A stretch of DNA of 50,660 bases from the NCBI GenBank assembly GCA_029266575.1, contig JAQSWP010000008.1:1-50660 (forward strand). Reading direction: 5' to 3'. Source of the DNA: Alphaproteobacteria bacterium. Lineage in GTDB: Bacteria; Pseudomonadota; Alphaproteobacteria; Reyranellales; JAQSWP01. The translations under genes were made by a program, and so were the position numbers. Below, piece after piece: positions 1-9,164 of the stretch. Within the stretch, counting starts at the first letter, position 1. The number at the start of each line of letters is the position of its first letter. The notes beneath the pieces are model-generated. The model saw nothing but the letters and a program-made list of their open reading frames with translations, had not been told where the DNA came from and ran no database searches.

Positions 1-1
1 T

Positions 2-646
2 CGCCGCACACAGCAGATCGAGGAGCGCCTGGCCGACAAGCGCGAACGCATCGTCAAGGCGGTGCGCCGGGTGGTGGGCGAAGTGGGTTTCCGCGACGCG
101 CAGATCGCCATGGTCGCTGCCGCCGCCGGGATCGCCACCGGCACGGTCTATCGCTATTTCCCGTCCAAGGCCGAACTCTTCGCCGAAGCGGTCAGCGCCA
201 ACTCGCGCCACGAAGTCGATGTCATGGCGCAGATCGTGGCGGCCGACGGCTCGCCGGTGCAGCGCCTGCAGGATGCGATCCGGGTGTTCGCCAGCCGCGC
301 GCTGCAGGCCAAGCAACTGGCCTACGCCATGATCGCCGAACCGGCCGATGTCGAAGTCGACACCGCGCGCCTGGAATATCGCCGCGCCTTTGGCCGCCTG
401 TTCCGCCGCCTGATCGACGAGGGCATGCAGCAGGGCGAATTGCCGGCGCAGGACAGCGAAGCCACCTCGGCCTGCATCGTCGGCGCGCTGATCGAAGGGC
501 TGATCGGGCCCTTGGCGCCGGACGCCGCCAAGCCGATGCAGGAGAACCGGCTGATCGACACCATCCTGCGCTTCTGCCTCGGCGCCGTCGGCGCACGCGA
601 AGCGACAGTCACGCCGCTGCGACCCATCAAGGGAGGACGCGCATGA
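2..646 (+). CDS. TetR/AcrR family transcriptional regulator (5'-truncated by window edge)
   Basis: In-frame from nt 2 (RRTQQIEERLADKRERIVKAVRRVVGEVGF...); HTH 'AQIAMVAAAAGIATGTVYRYFPSKAELFAEAV' is typical TetR N-terminal DNA-binding domain. Confidence 0.93.
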   Translation, partial: RRTQQIEERLADKRERIVKAVRRVVGEVGFRDAQIAMVAAAAGIATGTVYRYFPSKAELFAEAVSANSRHEVDVMAQIVAADGSPVQRLQDAIRVFASRALQAKQLAYAMIAEPADVEVDTARLEYRRAFGRLFRRLIDEGMQQGELPAQDSEATSACIVGALIEGLIGPLAPDAAKPMQENRLIDTILRFCLGAVGAREATVTPLRPIKGGRA

Positions 647-1824
647 ACGCCCCCATCCGCCATCACGCCACGCCGAACGAGCCATTGCTCAGCCTGTTCC
701 AGCGCATGCTGGACGAGATGGAGCAGAAGGAAAGCGTCGAGTGGGATGCCGACACCGGCACGCTCGATGCCTCGATCTATCACGATCCCGCCATCTACGA
801 CAAAGAGATGGCGCGCATTTTCAAGCGCGTGCCGCTGTGCCTGGGCCATGAGGACCAGCTGCGCGAGCCCGGCAGCATGATCGCACGCGACCTGTTCGGC
901 CTGCCGCTGCTCCTGGTGCGCGACCGCAAAGGCCAGATCCACGGCCTGCTCAATGTCTGCCGCCATCGCGGCGCGCGGCTGGTGGCGGGCGAAGAGGAAG
1001 TCTGCCGCAAGGGCGCGCTGTCCTGCCCCTACCACGCCTGGACCTACGATCTCGACGGCACCTTGCGCACGGTGCCGGGCGCAGAAGCTTTCCCCGATCT
1101 CGACAAAAGCCAGCGCGGCCTGCGGCGCATTCCGGTGCAAGTGCGGCATGGGCTGATCTGGGGGATCTTCGACGCCAACGCGACGGACATAGACGTCGCG
1201 AGCTTCCTGGGAGGCATCGACGACGATCTGGCGGCGATGGAACTGGGGCCGCATCGTTTCTATCGCCAGCATGCGCGGCGGCGAAAGTGCAACTGGAAGC
1301 TGGTGATGGATGCGTTCCAGGAGTTCTATCACATCAAGCGCCTGCACGCGCGCACCATTGGCCCGTTCTTCCTCGACACCAAATCGGCAGGCGAAGGCGT
1401 CGGCCCGCACCTGCGCGTACTGGTCGGCCGCGAAGGTCTGACCGAAGCGCGTCAGAAGCGGCCGCAGGACTGGGACATGCGCCGCGACGCGACGCTCACC
1501 CATATGATCTTTCCCAACACGGTGATCGTCTATCACCCCGACTACACTTCGCATCTCGGCATGTTCCCGACCGCCGCCGACGAGATCCTGTTCGTGCACA
1601 CCATGTTCACCCCGCACGAGCCCCAGAACGAGAAAGAGAAGTCCCATTGGGACCGCTCCTTCGAGCTGCTCGATGGTGGGGTGTTCGGCGAGGAGGATCT
1701 GTTCATCTCCGAGCAGATCCAGCTCGGCCTGAAGTCAGGCGCCAACAATGATTTCCTGCTGGGCCGCTTCGAGCATCATGTGCGCCGCTTCCATTCCCAT
1801 ATCGAGCGGATGCTGAAAGACTAG
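643..1824 (+). CDS. Rieske 2Fe-2S aromatic ring-hydroxylating oxygenase, alpha subunit
   Basis: Rieske motif CRHRGARLV...CPYHAW (CxH...CxxH) and mononuclear iron motif 'DAFQEFYHIKRLH'; ATGA overlap with TetR stop. Confidence 0.93.
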   Translation: MNAPIRHHATPNEPLLSLFQRMLDEMEQKESVEWDADTGTLDASIYHDPAIYDKEMARIFKRVPLCLGHEDQLREPGSMIARDLFGLPLLLVRDRKGQIHGLLNVCRHRGARLVAGEEEVCRKGALSCPYHAWTYDLDGTLRTVPGAEAFPDLDKSQRGLRRIPVQVRHGLIWGIFDANATDIDVASFLGGIDDDLAAMELGPHRFYRQHARRRKCNWKLVMDAFQEFYHIKRLHARTIGPFFLDTKSAGEGVGPHLRVLVGREGLTEARQKRPQDWDMRRDATLTHMIFPNTVIVYHPDYTSHLGMFPTAADEILFVHTMFTPHEPQNEKEKSHWDRSFELLDGGVFGEEDLFISEQIQLGLKSGANNDFLLGRFEHHVRRFHSHIERMLKD

Positions 1825-2594
1825 CGTTTGTCGATCAGCACGCTCTGGATGGCGCGGCCGAAATAGCCGGTGGTGTCGGCGAGGTTGGCGAAGGCGATAC
1901 CCGATCCATCCGGCCCGAGCCAGGTCTCGGCGTCGAGCAGGATCCATTCGCCGACCGGATCGCGCGCCAGCGAAATGGTCAGATCGGCATTGAGGAAGGT
2001 CCAGGACTGGAAAGGCAGCAACGTCGAGGCGCCGTTGCAGAAATCGCCGGCGATCACCGCGCGCATGGCGGGCGAGATCGGCTGGCCTTCGATGATCGGC
2101 CGGTCGGCGCGGAACCAGCAGGCGGCAGGCCCGGTGGTTTCGAAGCTGCCTCTGACCACGGCGGTGCTGAGCCCGCTCAAGAACGGATTGTTCTTGCCGA
2201 TGGTGATGCGCGACTGGCCTTCTTCCGGCAGCGGCAGATCGAGCATGGGCTGGGCAATGTCCTGTTGATAGCCATGATCGACGCGGCGCAGTTTCAGCAC
2301 CGCGCCGCGCGCCACTTCGGCGCCATCGGCAAATAGAGAGACGGCGCAAAGCTGCAGCTTGCGCCCCTCGCGCACGACCTGCGCCTTGATCGTCAGCGGC
2401 GCCACCGGCACCGGCTTCATCAGTTCCGACGTGACGCGGGCGACGCGCATCGGAGCCGCGGTCGGCAGGTTTTCTGCGGCATGCGTGATCAGGCATGACG
2501 GCGCCGCACCATGCTGCATGGTCGCATCCCACGGACCCGCCGCGTAATGGCTGGTCTCCACCCGATCGCCTTTTAGTCTGAACACCGCGTCCAT
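1821..2594 (-). CDS. Acyl-CoA thioesterase-like (hotdog fold) protein
   Basis: Start chosen at internal Met (MDAVFRLKGDRVETSHYAAGPWDATMQHGAAPSCL); 'MRVARVTSELMKPVPVAPLTIKAQVVREGRKLQLC' resembles TesB-like thioesterase families. The longer ORF to 2666 runs through a palindrome and is probably not coding there. Confidence 0.8.
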   Translation of the reverse strand: MDAVFRLKGDRVETSHYAAGPWDATMQHGAAPSCLITHAAENLPTAAPMRVARVTSELMKPVPVAPLTIKAQVVREGRKLQLCAVSLFADGAEVARGAVLKLRRVDHGYQQDIAQPMLDLPLPEEGQSRITIGKNNPFLSGLSTAVVRGSFETTGPAACWFRADRPIIEGQPISPAMRAVIAGDFCNGASTLLPFQSWTFLNADLTISLARDPVGEWILLDAETWLGPDGSGIAFANLADTTGYFGRAIQSVLIDKR

Positions 2595-2631
2595 AACCAC
2601 TCCCCGCAAGACTCCGCGTCCATTACCAGAG

Positions 2632-2661
2632 AGGTAAGAAAGAATCTCGAATTTCTTACCT
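2632..2661. promoter_or_regulatory. Palindromic operator candidate AGGTAAGAAA-N10-TTTCTTACCT
   Basis: 10-bp perfectly inverted arms; the spacer GAATCTCGAA is itself nearly palindromic; lies in the divergent intergenic region between 1821-2594(-) and 2745-3110(+). Confidence 0.6.
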
Positions 2662-2744
2662 GCCACGTAATCGACCGCACACCGCTTCCCGCGTCACCAT
2701 CGCTGCCAGCATCGAGAGGATGCACGACAACGAGGAGAAGCAAC

Positions 2745-3110
2745 ATGAGCGACGTGAAAGATCTGGTCGACCGCTATATCGCCATCTGGAACGACACCGA
2801 TGCAGCCAGCCGCCGAGCGCTGATCGCCCGCACCTGGACCGAGGATGCGCAGTATGTCGATCCCCTGATGCAGAGCCAGGGACAGCATGGCATCGACACG
2901 ATGATCGCAGGCGTGCAGCAGCGCTTTCCCGATTTCCGCTTCAGCCTGCTGGGCAAGCCCGATGCCCATGCCGACCGGCTGCGTTTCTGCTGGGGCCTTG
3001 GGCCGCAGGGTAGCGAAGCGGTGATCAAGGGCACCGATTTCGCCACGGTCTCGAAGGACGGCCGCTTGCATTCGGTGACCGGCTTCCTCGATCAGGTTCC
3101 GGCGCAATAG
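2745..3110 (+). CDS. NTF2/SnoaL-like small protein
   Basis: MSDVKDLVDRYIAIWNDTDAASRRALIARTWTEDAQYVDPLMQSQGQHGIDTMIAGVQQRFPDFRF is typical SnoaL-like/NTF2 architecture; RBS GAGGAGAAG upstream. Confidence 0.85.
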   Translation: MSDVKDLVDRYIAIWNDTDAASRRALIARTWTEDAQYVDPLMQSQGQHGIDTMIAGVQQRFPDFRFSLLGKPDAHADRLRFCWGLGPQGSEAVIKGTDFATVSKDGRLHSVTGFLDQVPAQ

Positions 3111-3137
3111 CGCCACATGCGAGAAGGAGAACGAGTC

Positions 3138-3527
3138 ATGGTCAACAATGGAAATCTTCTGCGCCAGGCCTTGCTGCTCGATGCGATGGCGAGCGGCCTG
3201 ATGGGTATCGTGATGGCAGCCGCGCCCGGCTTCGTCGCCCAACTGCTGAACCTGCCGATGGGCTTCGTGCTCTACATCGGCATTTTCCTGATCGGCTTTG
3301 CCGCAGCGCTGCTGGTGCTGCGGCGCTATCCGCTGCCGGCGCTGGTCTGGCTGGTGATCGTGGGCAACGCCGGCTGGGTGCTCGCCAGCATCGCCATCCT
3401 GTTCACCGGCCTGATCGCGCCCAACACGCTGGGCATCGTGGTGATCGCAGCGCAAGCGCTGGCGGTCGCGGTGTTCGCCGAGCTTGAGTTCATGGGCCAG
3501 CGGCGGACGAGTGCCGCAGTGGCGTAA
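3138..3527 (+). CDS. Small integral membrane protein, unknown function
   Basis: ORF MVNNGNLLRQALLLDAMASGLMGIVMAAAPGFVAQLLNLPMGFVLYIGIFLIGFAAALLVLRR..., about four hydrophobic segments; AAGGAGAACGAGTC upstream. Confidence 0.75.
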   Translation: MVNNGNLLRQALLLDAMASGLMGIVMAAAPGFVAQLLNLPMGFVLYIGIFLIGFAAALLVLRRYPLPALVWLVIVGNAGWVLASIAILFTGLIAPNTLGIVVIAAQALAVAVFAELEFMGQRRTSAAVA

Positions 3528-3548
3528 GGCCGATGGAGAAAGCAAAAG

Positions 3549-3578
3549 AAGGGCGGCTTGCGGGCCGCCCTTTGCTTT
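3549..3578. terminator. Terminator-like hairpin between convergent genes
   Basis: AGGGCGGCTTGCGGGCCGCCCTTTGCTTT: GC-rich stem plus T-rich tail, directly between the stops at 3527(+) and 3577(-). Confidence 0.7.
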
Positions 3579-5067
3579 ATGGACCGGTGGCGGCGATTTC
3601 CTTGGCCATGGCGATGAAGAACATGCGCCAGAACTCGGGAAAGCGCATGCCGGCGCGGCGCGCGAAAGGGTCGAGCGAACAGCGCGGTCCCCAGCGGCCG
3701 CGAAAGCCGCCATTGGACAGCATGTTCGGCCACCACACCTGGGCGTCGCGATCGACGAGATGGCTGTAGGCGCGCTGGTCGATCGTCACCTGGTCCGATG
3801 CCCAGGGGATTAGTTCGGCGCCCGGCTCCGTCAAGGTCAGCGATTGCGGATGGATCACCCTGCCAAGCTTGCCGGGTTCGGCCGTGACGTCCGGCTGCGC
3901 CTCGTCGTCGACCGAGCCGGTTCCCACGGCGCTGATGCCAACGCCCCAATTGTCTTCCAGCAGCGCCCAGCCAAGGGCGGCGGCGAATCCGATCGGGCCA
4001 AGGCCGAGCAGCCCGGCGGCGGCGAGCTTGTACCAGCTGGCCGGCCCGGGCACGGAAAAGCCGTCGTCGGAATGATCCTTCGCCGGCTGCGGCGAATCGA
4101 ACTTGCCGCAGCGCTGCGGTTGCGCATCCGGCGTGAACGGATTGAAGGCATGCGTGCCGGAGCGCAGATGCAGGCCATGGGTGCCGGCGGCGACGAAAAT
4201 CTTGGCATGATCGTCGATGGTTTCCGGCAGGACGCGGGCGTGCACGTCGCTGATGTTCTGCCAGCGCCGCACATTCATCGCGATACGCCGTTCACGCTCG
4301 TCGAACCCCTGCCTGGTGCCGAGGTTGCGCCGGCCGCTGACGCCGATCCAGCGCGGCATGTAGTCGTCCTGCGGATCGTCGGTTTCGAGCAGCACGGCCA
4401 TGCAGGCCCAGTCGCCGACATACGACGCAAATTCGCTATTGCCGCAGGTCAGGCCCTCGTCATGGGCGGGAAAGAACAGGTAATAGCAAAGCAGCGCCGG
4501 ATTTTTCAGCCGGTCGAATAGATCGGGCAGGATCGGCAGGCGCTCGTTCGGCCGCTCGGCAAGAAGGTTACGCAGGCGGTCGGTGTCGAACAGCTCAGCG
4601 TGATACCAGGATTTGCTGTCGCGCAATGCCGGTTGGCCTTGCGCGGCGTCGTTGTACAGCCGGTCCACTTCGTCGCGATGGGCGAAACGGTTTTTTTGGT
4701 CGCTCGTTGGTTTGCTTATGAATTGCTCGAGCACCGACCCGTCCCCCGGGTCGGAAAAGCGCCAGCCGGCCAGGTCGAGGAACCGCTCCTCGGTTGGGGT
4801 ATCTACGACGAGGTGCGGCACGTTGCTGACACGCTCGTTAAGAAAGTGCTCTTCGGGTTTCTTTTTTTCACCCGAGGTGCCGCGTATCGTGCCGTGCTCC
4901 GCCAGCGGCCCGCTCCACGACTTCACCTTGTCGAACGGCACCTTGGCCGCCCACATTGCGCAGTGCTCGAGAAAGCGCTTGGCGTCTGACGGCAGGAAAC
5001 GCTCGTTGGGATGGAAATAGAGAATTGGCTCGAAACGGCGCACCAGTTCTTCAAAGGATTCCGGCAT
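3577..5067 (-). CDS. Vps62/DUF946-like protein of unknown function with a hydrophobic central segment
   Basis: FEPILYFHPNERFLPSDAKRF, YYLFFPAHDE, GDWACMAVLLE, FVAAGTHGLHLRSGTH, GRWGPRCSLDPFARRAGMRFPEFWRMFF resemble the Vps62/DUF946 motif order; hydrophobic stretch WYKLAAAGLLGLGPIGFAAALGWALL. RBS AGGGGG upstream. Confidence 0.6.
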   Translation of the reverse strand: MPESFEELVRRFEPILYFHPNERFLPSDAKRFLEHCAMWAAKVPFDKVKSWSGPLAEHGTIRGTSGEKKKPEEHFLNERVSNVPHLVVDTPTEERFLDLAGWRFSDPGDGSVLEQFISKPTSDQKNRFAHRDEVDRLYNDAAQGQPALRDSKSWYHAELFDTDRLRNLLAERPNERLPILPDLFDRLKNPALLCYYLFFPAHDEGLTCGNSEFASYVGDWACMAVLLETDDPQDDYMPRWIGVSGRRNLGTRQGFDERERRIAMNVRRWQNISDVHARVLPETIDDHAKIFVAAGTHGLHLRSGTHAFNPFTPDAQPQRCGKFDSPQPAKDHSDDGFSVPGPASWYKLAAAGLLGLGPIGFAAALGWALLEDNWGVGISAVGTGSVDDEAQPDVTAEPGKLGRVIHPQSLTLTEPGAELIPWASDQVTIDQRAYSHLVDRDAQVWWPNMLSNGGFRGRWGPRCSLDPFARRAGMRFPEFWRMFFIAMAKEIAATGP

Positions 5068-5077
5068 GGCCTGCCCC

Positions 5078-6205
5078 CTAACCGGCTATCGGGTGGCCGG
5101 CCGTGCCGCCGCCACAGGAGCGCGCAATGCAGTCGATCAGCGCCGCCACTTGCTGATCGCAGTCCAGCGGCGACATTTCGGCCAAGATCCGTCGCAGGCA
5201 GTCCGAATCCGCCAGCGCCCGCACGCCGGGATCGTCGGCAATCGAGATGCCGACCAGCCGCAGCCAGGCGCACCAGTCTGAGAACAGGCGCGCCATATCG
5301 GGATGATCGAGCTTGCCTGCGCGCCAAAGCGCAAAATATTTATCGGAAGTGTGGAAGAAGCGTTCGCGCGTCTCGGGGCCTTTGGCCACAACTAACCTTT
5401 TCAGCCGATCGAGCGTTTCGGCAAGCTGCTGGCCAATGAGTTCGCGGCAGTCGGGGTTGCGGTCGAGCGCTGCAGCCAGTTCGCGGAAGAATCGGTCCCA
5501 GCAATCGTCGATGGCCTTGTCCGTCGGCCGGGCGAAGAACTCGCGCTCCATGTGATGGGGATCGCGCCGCCAGATCTTGAGCTCGTCGATCTCGCCGTTG
5601 AGGAAGTGATTGTCCTGATCGGGCTGGTTGCCGACGCTGAGACCGAGCGGTCCGATCGGCGGAATAGTCGCGAGCAGTCCGCTGCGGCGGGCGATGCGTA
5701 CGCCATCGACCGCAAGCTCCATGGTGTCGAAGCCATCATGGAAGAAGGACACCATTACCCATCTGTCGTCCGGGACGTCGGTGACCGGCATACCGAGGCC
5801 GTGCTCGTAAGGACTGATCGTGTCGCTGTCCTGCAGCGGATAGGTCGATTTGCCCGGGCAGTGGAAGCTGGCGAACAACACCCCGCCCCTGAAGAACACG
5901 CTGAACGAATTGTGCCCTGCGACGACGGTCTGCGCATGGGTCTTGGGCTTGCCGCGGCGCACGAGCGCCTCGACCCTGACTCCGCCCAATTTGCCCCAGG
6001 CAGGAGAAGCGGTGTCGATGCGTAGCCGGCTTTTCTCCTGCGGAAAGCCGACGGCACCGGAACCTGCCCTCGAGGCATCATTGAGGAAAAGGATATCCGG
6101 CTTGCTTTGCGGCACGCCATGGCTGTCATGGTCGGAAAGATCGACGGCGAAGCCGTTCCAGCCGGCGTAGGTGTGATGACAAATCAACTCGAATTGCGGA
6201 ACCAC
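5078..6205 (-). CDS. Concanavalin-A-like/LamG domain protein with C-terminal helical region
   Basis: GTG start preceded by GGAGG; 'DDRWVMVSFFHDGFDTMELAVDGVRIARR...SVGNQPDQDNHFLNGEIDELKIWRR' is a LamG signature; only 10 bp from the next gene. Confidence 0.75.
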   Translation of the reverse strand: MVPQFELICHHTYAGWNGFAVDLSDHDSHGVPQSKPDILFLNDASRAGSGAVGFPQEKSRLRIDTASPAWGKLGGVRVEALVRRGKPKTHAQTVVAGHNSFSVFFRGGVLFASFHCPGKSTYPLQDSDTISPYEHGLGMPVTDVPDDRWVMVSFFHDGFDTMELAVDGVRIARRSGLLATIPPIGPLGLSVGNQPDQDNHFLNGEIDELKIWRRDPHHMEREFFARPTDKAIDDCWDRFFRELAAALDRNPDCRELIGQQLAETLDRLKRLVVAKGPETRERFFHTSDKYFALWRAGKLDHPDMARLFSDWCAWLRLVGISIADDPGVRALADSDCLRRILAEMSPLDCDQQVAALIDCIARSCGGGTAGHPIAG

Positions 6206-6383
6206 TGCATTCCTCCATCGAGAGCGTGTCGGTCTTTGGCGCAGCCGGAACACCGGCCCGCCGCTTCAGATTGCCATGCCGCAGACGCCCGGACGACAAT
6301 ACGGAGGAATATCCCGGTGGCCGCCACGGCTTTGCCACAGCGGCCCGCCTATACTGGATGCCGGAAGTGATGGAGACACATCC

Positions 6384-7307
6384 ATGTCTCGCGACGGATT
6401 TTCCATCGGACGGCGCAGCCTGTTGCAGGGTGCGGCCGGTCTTGCGGCGCTCGCGGCCATGACGGCCCGCGCCCAGCAGGCGCCGCTGACCCGCGCCATT
6501 CCTTCCAGCGGCGAAAAGGTGCCGCTGGTCGGGCTCGGCACCTGGATCACTTTCAATGTCGGGCGCGATCAGAAGGCGCGCGAGACTTGCTCAGGCGTTA
6601 TGCAGGCGTTTTTCGCGGCCGGCGGGCGGATGATCGATTCTTCGCCCATGTACGCCTCCTCGCAGGACACGATCGGCTATGGCCTGCAGAAGCTTGGCCG
6701 CACGGGCAACGTGTTCTCGGCCGAGAAGGTGTGGGTTTCCTCGCTCGAGCGGGGTGCCACGCAGATGGAGGAGTCGCGGCGCAAATGGGGTTTGGCGAAG
6801 TTCGACCTGATGCAGGTGCATAATCTGGTGTCATGGGAAGAGCATCTGCCGCGCCTGCAGGCGATGAAGGCATCCGGTCAGTTGCGCTATGTCGGCATCA
6901 CCACTTCCGAAGGCCGCCGCCACGGCGAGTTCGAGCGCATCATGCGCGAACACAGGATCGATTTTGCGCAGCTCACCTACAACATCCTCGACCGCGAGGC
7001 CGAATCCCGCCTGCTGCCCCTGGCGCAGGAGCGCGGCATCGCCGTTATCGCCAACCGGCCGTTCCGCGAAGGCGCGCTGCTGCGTACGCTTGCGGGCAAG
7101 AAATTGCCAGCCTGGGCCGGCGAGATCGGGGCGGCAAGCTGGGCGCAGTTCGTGCTGAAATTCATCGTTTCGCACCCCGCCATCACCTGCGCCATCCCGG
7201 CAACATCGAAAGTGGATCATGTGCGCGAGAATATGGCGGCTGCTTCCGGCAAGCTGCCCGATGCGGCCATGCGCAAGCGTATGGCTGACTACGTCGAAGC
7301 GCTTTAG
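6384..7307 (+). CDS. Aldo/keto reductase with Tat-type signal peptide
   Basis: MSRDGFSIGRRSLLQGAAGLAALAAMTARAQQ (RR motif) then VPLVGLGTWITF...MIDSSPMYASSQDTIGYGL...KFDLMQVHNLVSWEEHLPRLQAMKASGQLRYVGIT, AKR pattern. Confidence 0.92.
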   Translation: MSRDGFSIGRRSLLQGAAGLAALAAMTARAQQAPLTRAIPSSGEKVPLVGLGTWITFNVGRDQKARETCSGVMQAFFAAGGRMIDSSPMYASSQDTIGYGLQKLGRTGNVFSAEKVWVSSLERGATQMEESRRKWGLAKFDLMQVHNLVSWEEHLPRLQAMKASGQLRYVGITTSEGRRHGEFERIMREHRIDFAQLTYNILDREAESRLLPLAQERGIAVIANRPFREGALLRTLAGKKLPAWAGEIGAASWAQFVLKFIVSHPAITCAIPATSKVDHVRENMAAASGKLPDAAMRKRMADYVEAL

Positions 7308-7964
7308 ATGGGCGAGTGGCTGTCCTATTCCCTCTCGGATTTTTTGCTGTTCTCCCAAGCGACCTATTTCCGCCAGTTCGCGCTGATCAACGAAAAGACT
7401 TTTGCGCTGGCGATCGTGTTCGCAGCGCTGGCGCTTGCCATTGCCGTTTTCGCTGGCGGCGGCCGCTGGGATGGACGCGTGACGTCGATCAGGCTGGCGT
7501 TTCTTTGGGCCGCATCCGCCTGGCTGTTCCATTATGAAAGCTACATGGAGATCAACTGGGCCGCGGTCTGGTTCGCCTTCGGCTTTGGCATACAGGCGCT
7601 GGCGCTGATCCTCTCGGGAATTTTCGGCGGCTTTCTCCTGCCCATCGCAACACCGCGCCGGGACCACATCATCCGTGCGCTCGCCGTGCTGGTGGTCCTG
7701 CTTTATCCACTGCAGGCCGGGCTCTTTGGCCGTTCATGGCATGAAGCGGAAAGCGTCGGCATCTCACCAGATGCCACGTCCATCTTCACGATTTTCATCC
7801 TGGCGCTAGGCGCCGGGCAAATGCGCTACGCGCTTGCCGCAATTCCGCTGCTCTGGACGGTAATAAGTCTGCTGACGTTATGGACCATGGACGCGCCGGA
7901 ATTCTGGACACTGGCAGCACTGCTGGCCGCTTCCCTGATCGCGCTTAGAGCGGATCATGATTAA
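7308..7964 (+). CDS. Multipass membrane protein (DUF6064-like)
   Basis: MGEWLSYSLSDFLLFSQATYFRQFALINEKTFALAIVF..., about six hydrophobic segments; start codon abuts the stop of the AKR gene. Confidence 0.65.
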   Translation: MGEWLSYSLSDFLLFSQATYFRQFALINEKTFALAIVFAALALAIAVFAGGGRWDGRVTSIRLAFLWAASAWLFHYESYMEINWAAVWFAFGFGIQALALILSGIFGGFLLPIATPRRDHIIRALAVLVVLLYPLQAGLFGRSWHEAESVGISPDATSIFTIFILALGAGQMRYALAAIPLLWTVISLLTLWTMDAPEFWTLAALLAASLIALRADHD

Positions 7965-8007
7965 GCGGAAGCGCATGCGCTTCCGCTTAATCATGTGAAT
8001 CCGCTCT
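7947..8007. repeat. Palindromic intergenic hairpin 1
   Basis: AGAGCGGATCATGATTAAGCGGAAGCG/CATG/CGCTTCCGCTTAATCATGTGAATCCGCTCT, near-perfect long inverted repeat. Confidence 0.85.
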
Positions 8008-8020
8008 ATTCATTAATATC

Positions 8021-8083
8021 TAGAGCAAATTCACAGGTCTTGACGGAATCGCTAGCGATTCCGTCAAGACCTGATTTGCTCTA
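8021..8083. repeat. Palindromic intergenic hairpin 2
   Basis: TAGAGCAAATTCACAGGTCTTGACGGAATCGCTAGCGATTCCGTCAAGACCTGATTTGCTCTA, near-perfect inverted repeat. Confidence 0.85.
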
Positions 8084-8842
8084 GCGCATCGGCTGGTCGG
8101 GCACGCCAAAGCGGCCCAGCGCCGGCAGATTGATCGCCGGCCGGCGCAGCTCTAGGCCAAGCACCGCGCCGAAGAGACTGAGCTCGATGCCTTCGTACCA
8201 GCCCAAGGTGATGCCGCCGTAGCCGCCGGCGGAAAAGCGATAGCCGGTGCCCGATGGTGTCGACGCCAGCCAGTTGCCGTCGACCGGGAAATCCTTGCCG
8301 ATGGCGGTGGTCGGCAGTTTGGCGCGCAGCTCCGGCGCGGCAGCCAGCACGGTGGCGACGAAGCTGTTGGAATTGGGGCCGGGCCAGGCGCGATAATCGC
8401 CCTGCGCGCGAAAAGCGTAGGAAGCGATCGCGGCGCGCAATTTCGGAATCGCCTGGCGCGCCTTCTCGCCATCGACCGCCAGCAGCAGCTCCGGCTCGCG
8501 CCCGAACCACAGACCGTCCGGCGCATAGCCGTTGATCCGCACCGGCTCGCCCCAGCCGGTGTAGTCGAAACGCTCGTAGCGCTGGCCGTTCTCGTCCTTC
8601 ACCACGATCCAGCAATGGGTGGCGAAGATGCCGCGCCAACGCACCGTACGCGCGGCGAACACCCGCACCATGGCGTGCGGCGCGGTTTCGATTTTGGGCA
8701 GCAAACCGGCGCTGTCGCGGCGGGCGGCGCGCCAGTCGAGTTCGTCGCCGGCCCAGTGCATTGCCGCCGCAAGCGCCACCGGCGCGCCGAAGGCCAACAG
8801 CAAGGCCAGACCGCAGAAGCGCAGAATGCGGATGATCGTCAT
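8081..8842 (-). CDS. DUF3750 family protein
   Basis: ARTVRWRGIFATHCWIVVKDENGQRYERFDYTGWGEP...PGPNSNSFVATVLAAAPEL...DFPVDGNWLASTPSGTGYRFSAGGYGGITLGWYEGIELSLFG matches my recollection of DUF3750. Confidence 0.8.
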   Translation of the reverse strand: MTIIRILRFCGLALLLAFGAPVALAAAMHWAGDELDWRAARRDSAGLLPKIETAPHAMVRVFAARTVRWRGIFATHCWIVVKDENGQRYERFDYTGWGEPVRINGYAPDGLWFGREPELLLAVDGEKARQAIPKLRAAIASYAFRAQGDYRAWPGPNSNSFVATVLAAAPELRAKLPTTAIGKDFPVDGNWLASTPSGTGYRFSAGGYGGITLGWYEGIELSLFGAVLGLELRRPAINLPALGRFGVPDQPMR

Positions 8843-8928
8843 GATCTCTGCCGTTGATGCGGCGCGGACGGCAATCCGATGCGCAGCCGCGATACCGCTC
8901 GCAACTCTCGTCTGGATTTTGAGAGAAT

Positions 8929-9003
8929 TGGAGCGGGCGAAGGGATTCGAACCCTCGACCCCAACCTTGGCAAGGTTGTGCTCTACCCCTGAGCTACGCC
9001 CGC
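8929..9003 (-). tRNA. tRNA-Gly (anticodon GCC), CCA encoded
   Basis: Reverse complement GCGGGCGTAGCTCAGGGGTAGAGCACAACCTTGCCAAGGTTGGGGTCGAGGGTTCGAATCCCTTCGCCCGCTCCA; cloverleaf folds with GGTTCGAATCC T-loop and GCC anticodon. Confidence 0.97.
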
Positions 9004-9092
9004 AAAAGCCCGCGCATCATAGTCAGGCGCGATTCCATTGCAAGCCTTCTCGGCCCCTCAAAACGTCAAGTTCGCTGCACTTGATTGATGAA

Positions 9093-9110
9093 ATGTTATA
9101 TTATAACGTT
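9093..9110. promoter_or_regulatory. Zur-box-like operator (TGTTATATTATAACGTT)
   Basis: 13-bp palindrome GTTATATTATAAC about 55 nt upstream of the znuA ATG; matches the alphaproteobacterial Zur pattern GTTATNNTATAAC; overlaps a plausible -10. Confidence 0.8.
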
Positions 9111-9164
9111 CTCTTGCCGTCCATTTCTCCGGACGGCAATTTCTTTCCTTATCAAAGGCTTGCC

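Noticed and set aside
8619-9164. N-terminal extension of the ZnuA ORF
   Set aside because: Runs through the antisense of DUF3750, the tRNA and the Zur box; real start is the signal-peptide ATG at 9165.
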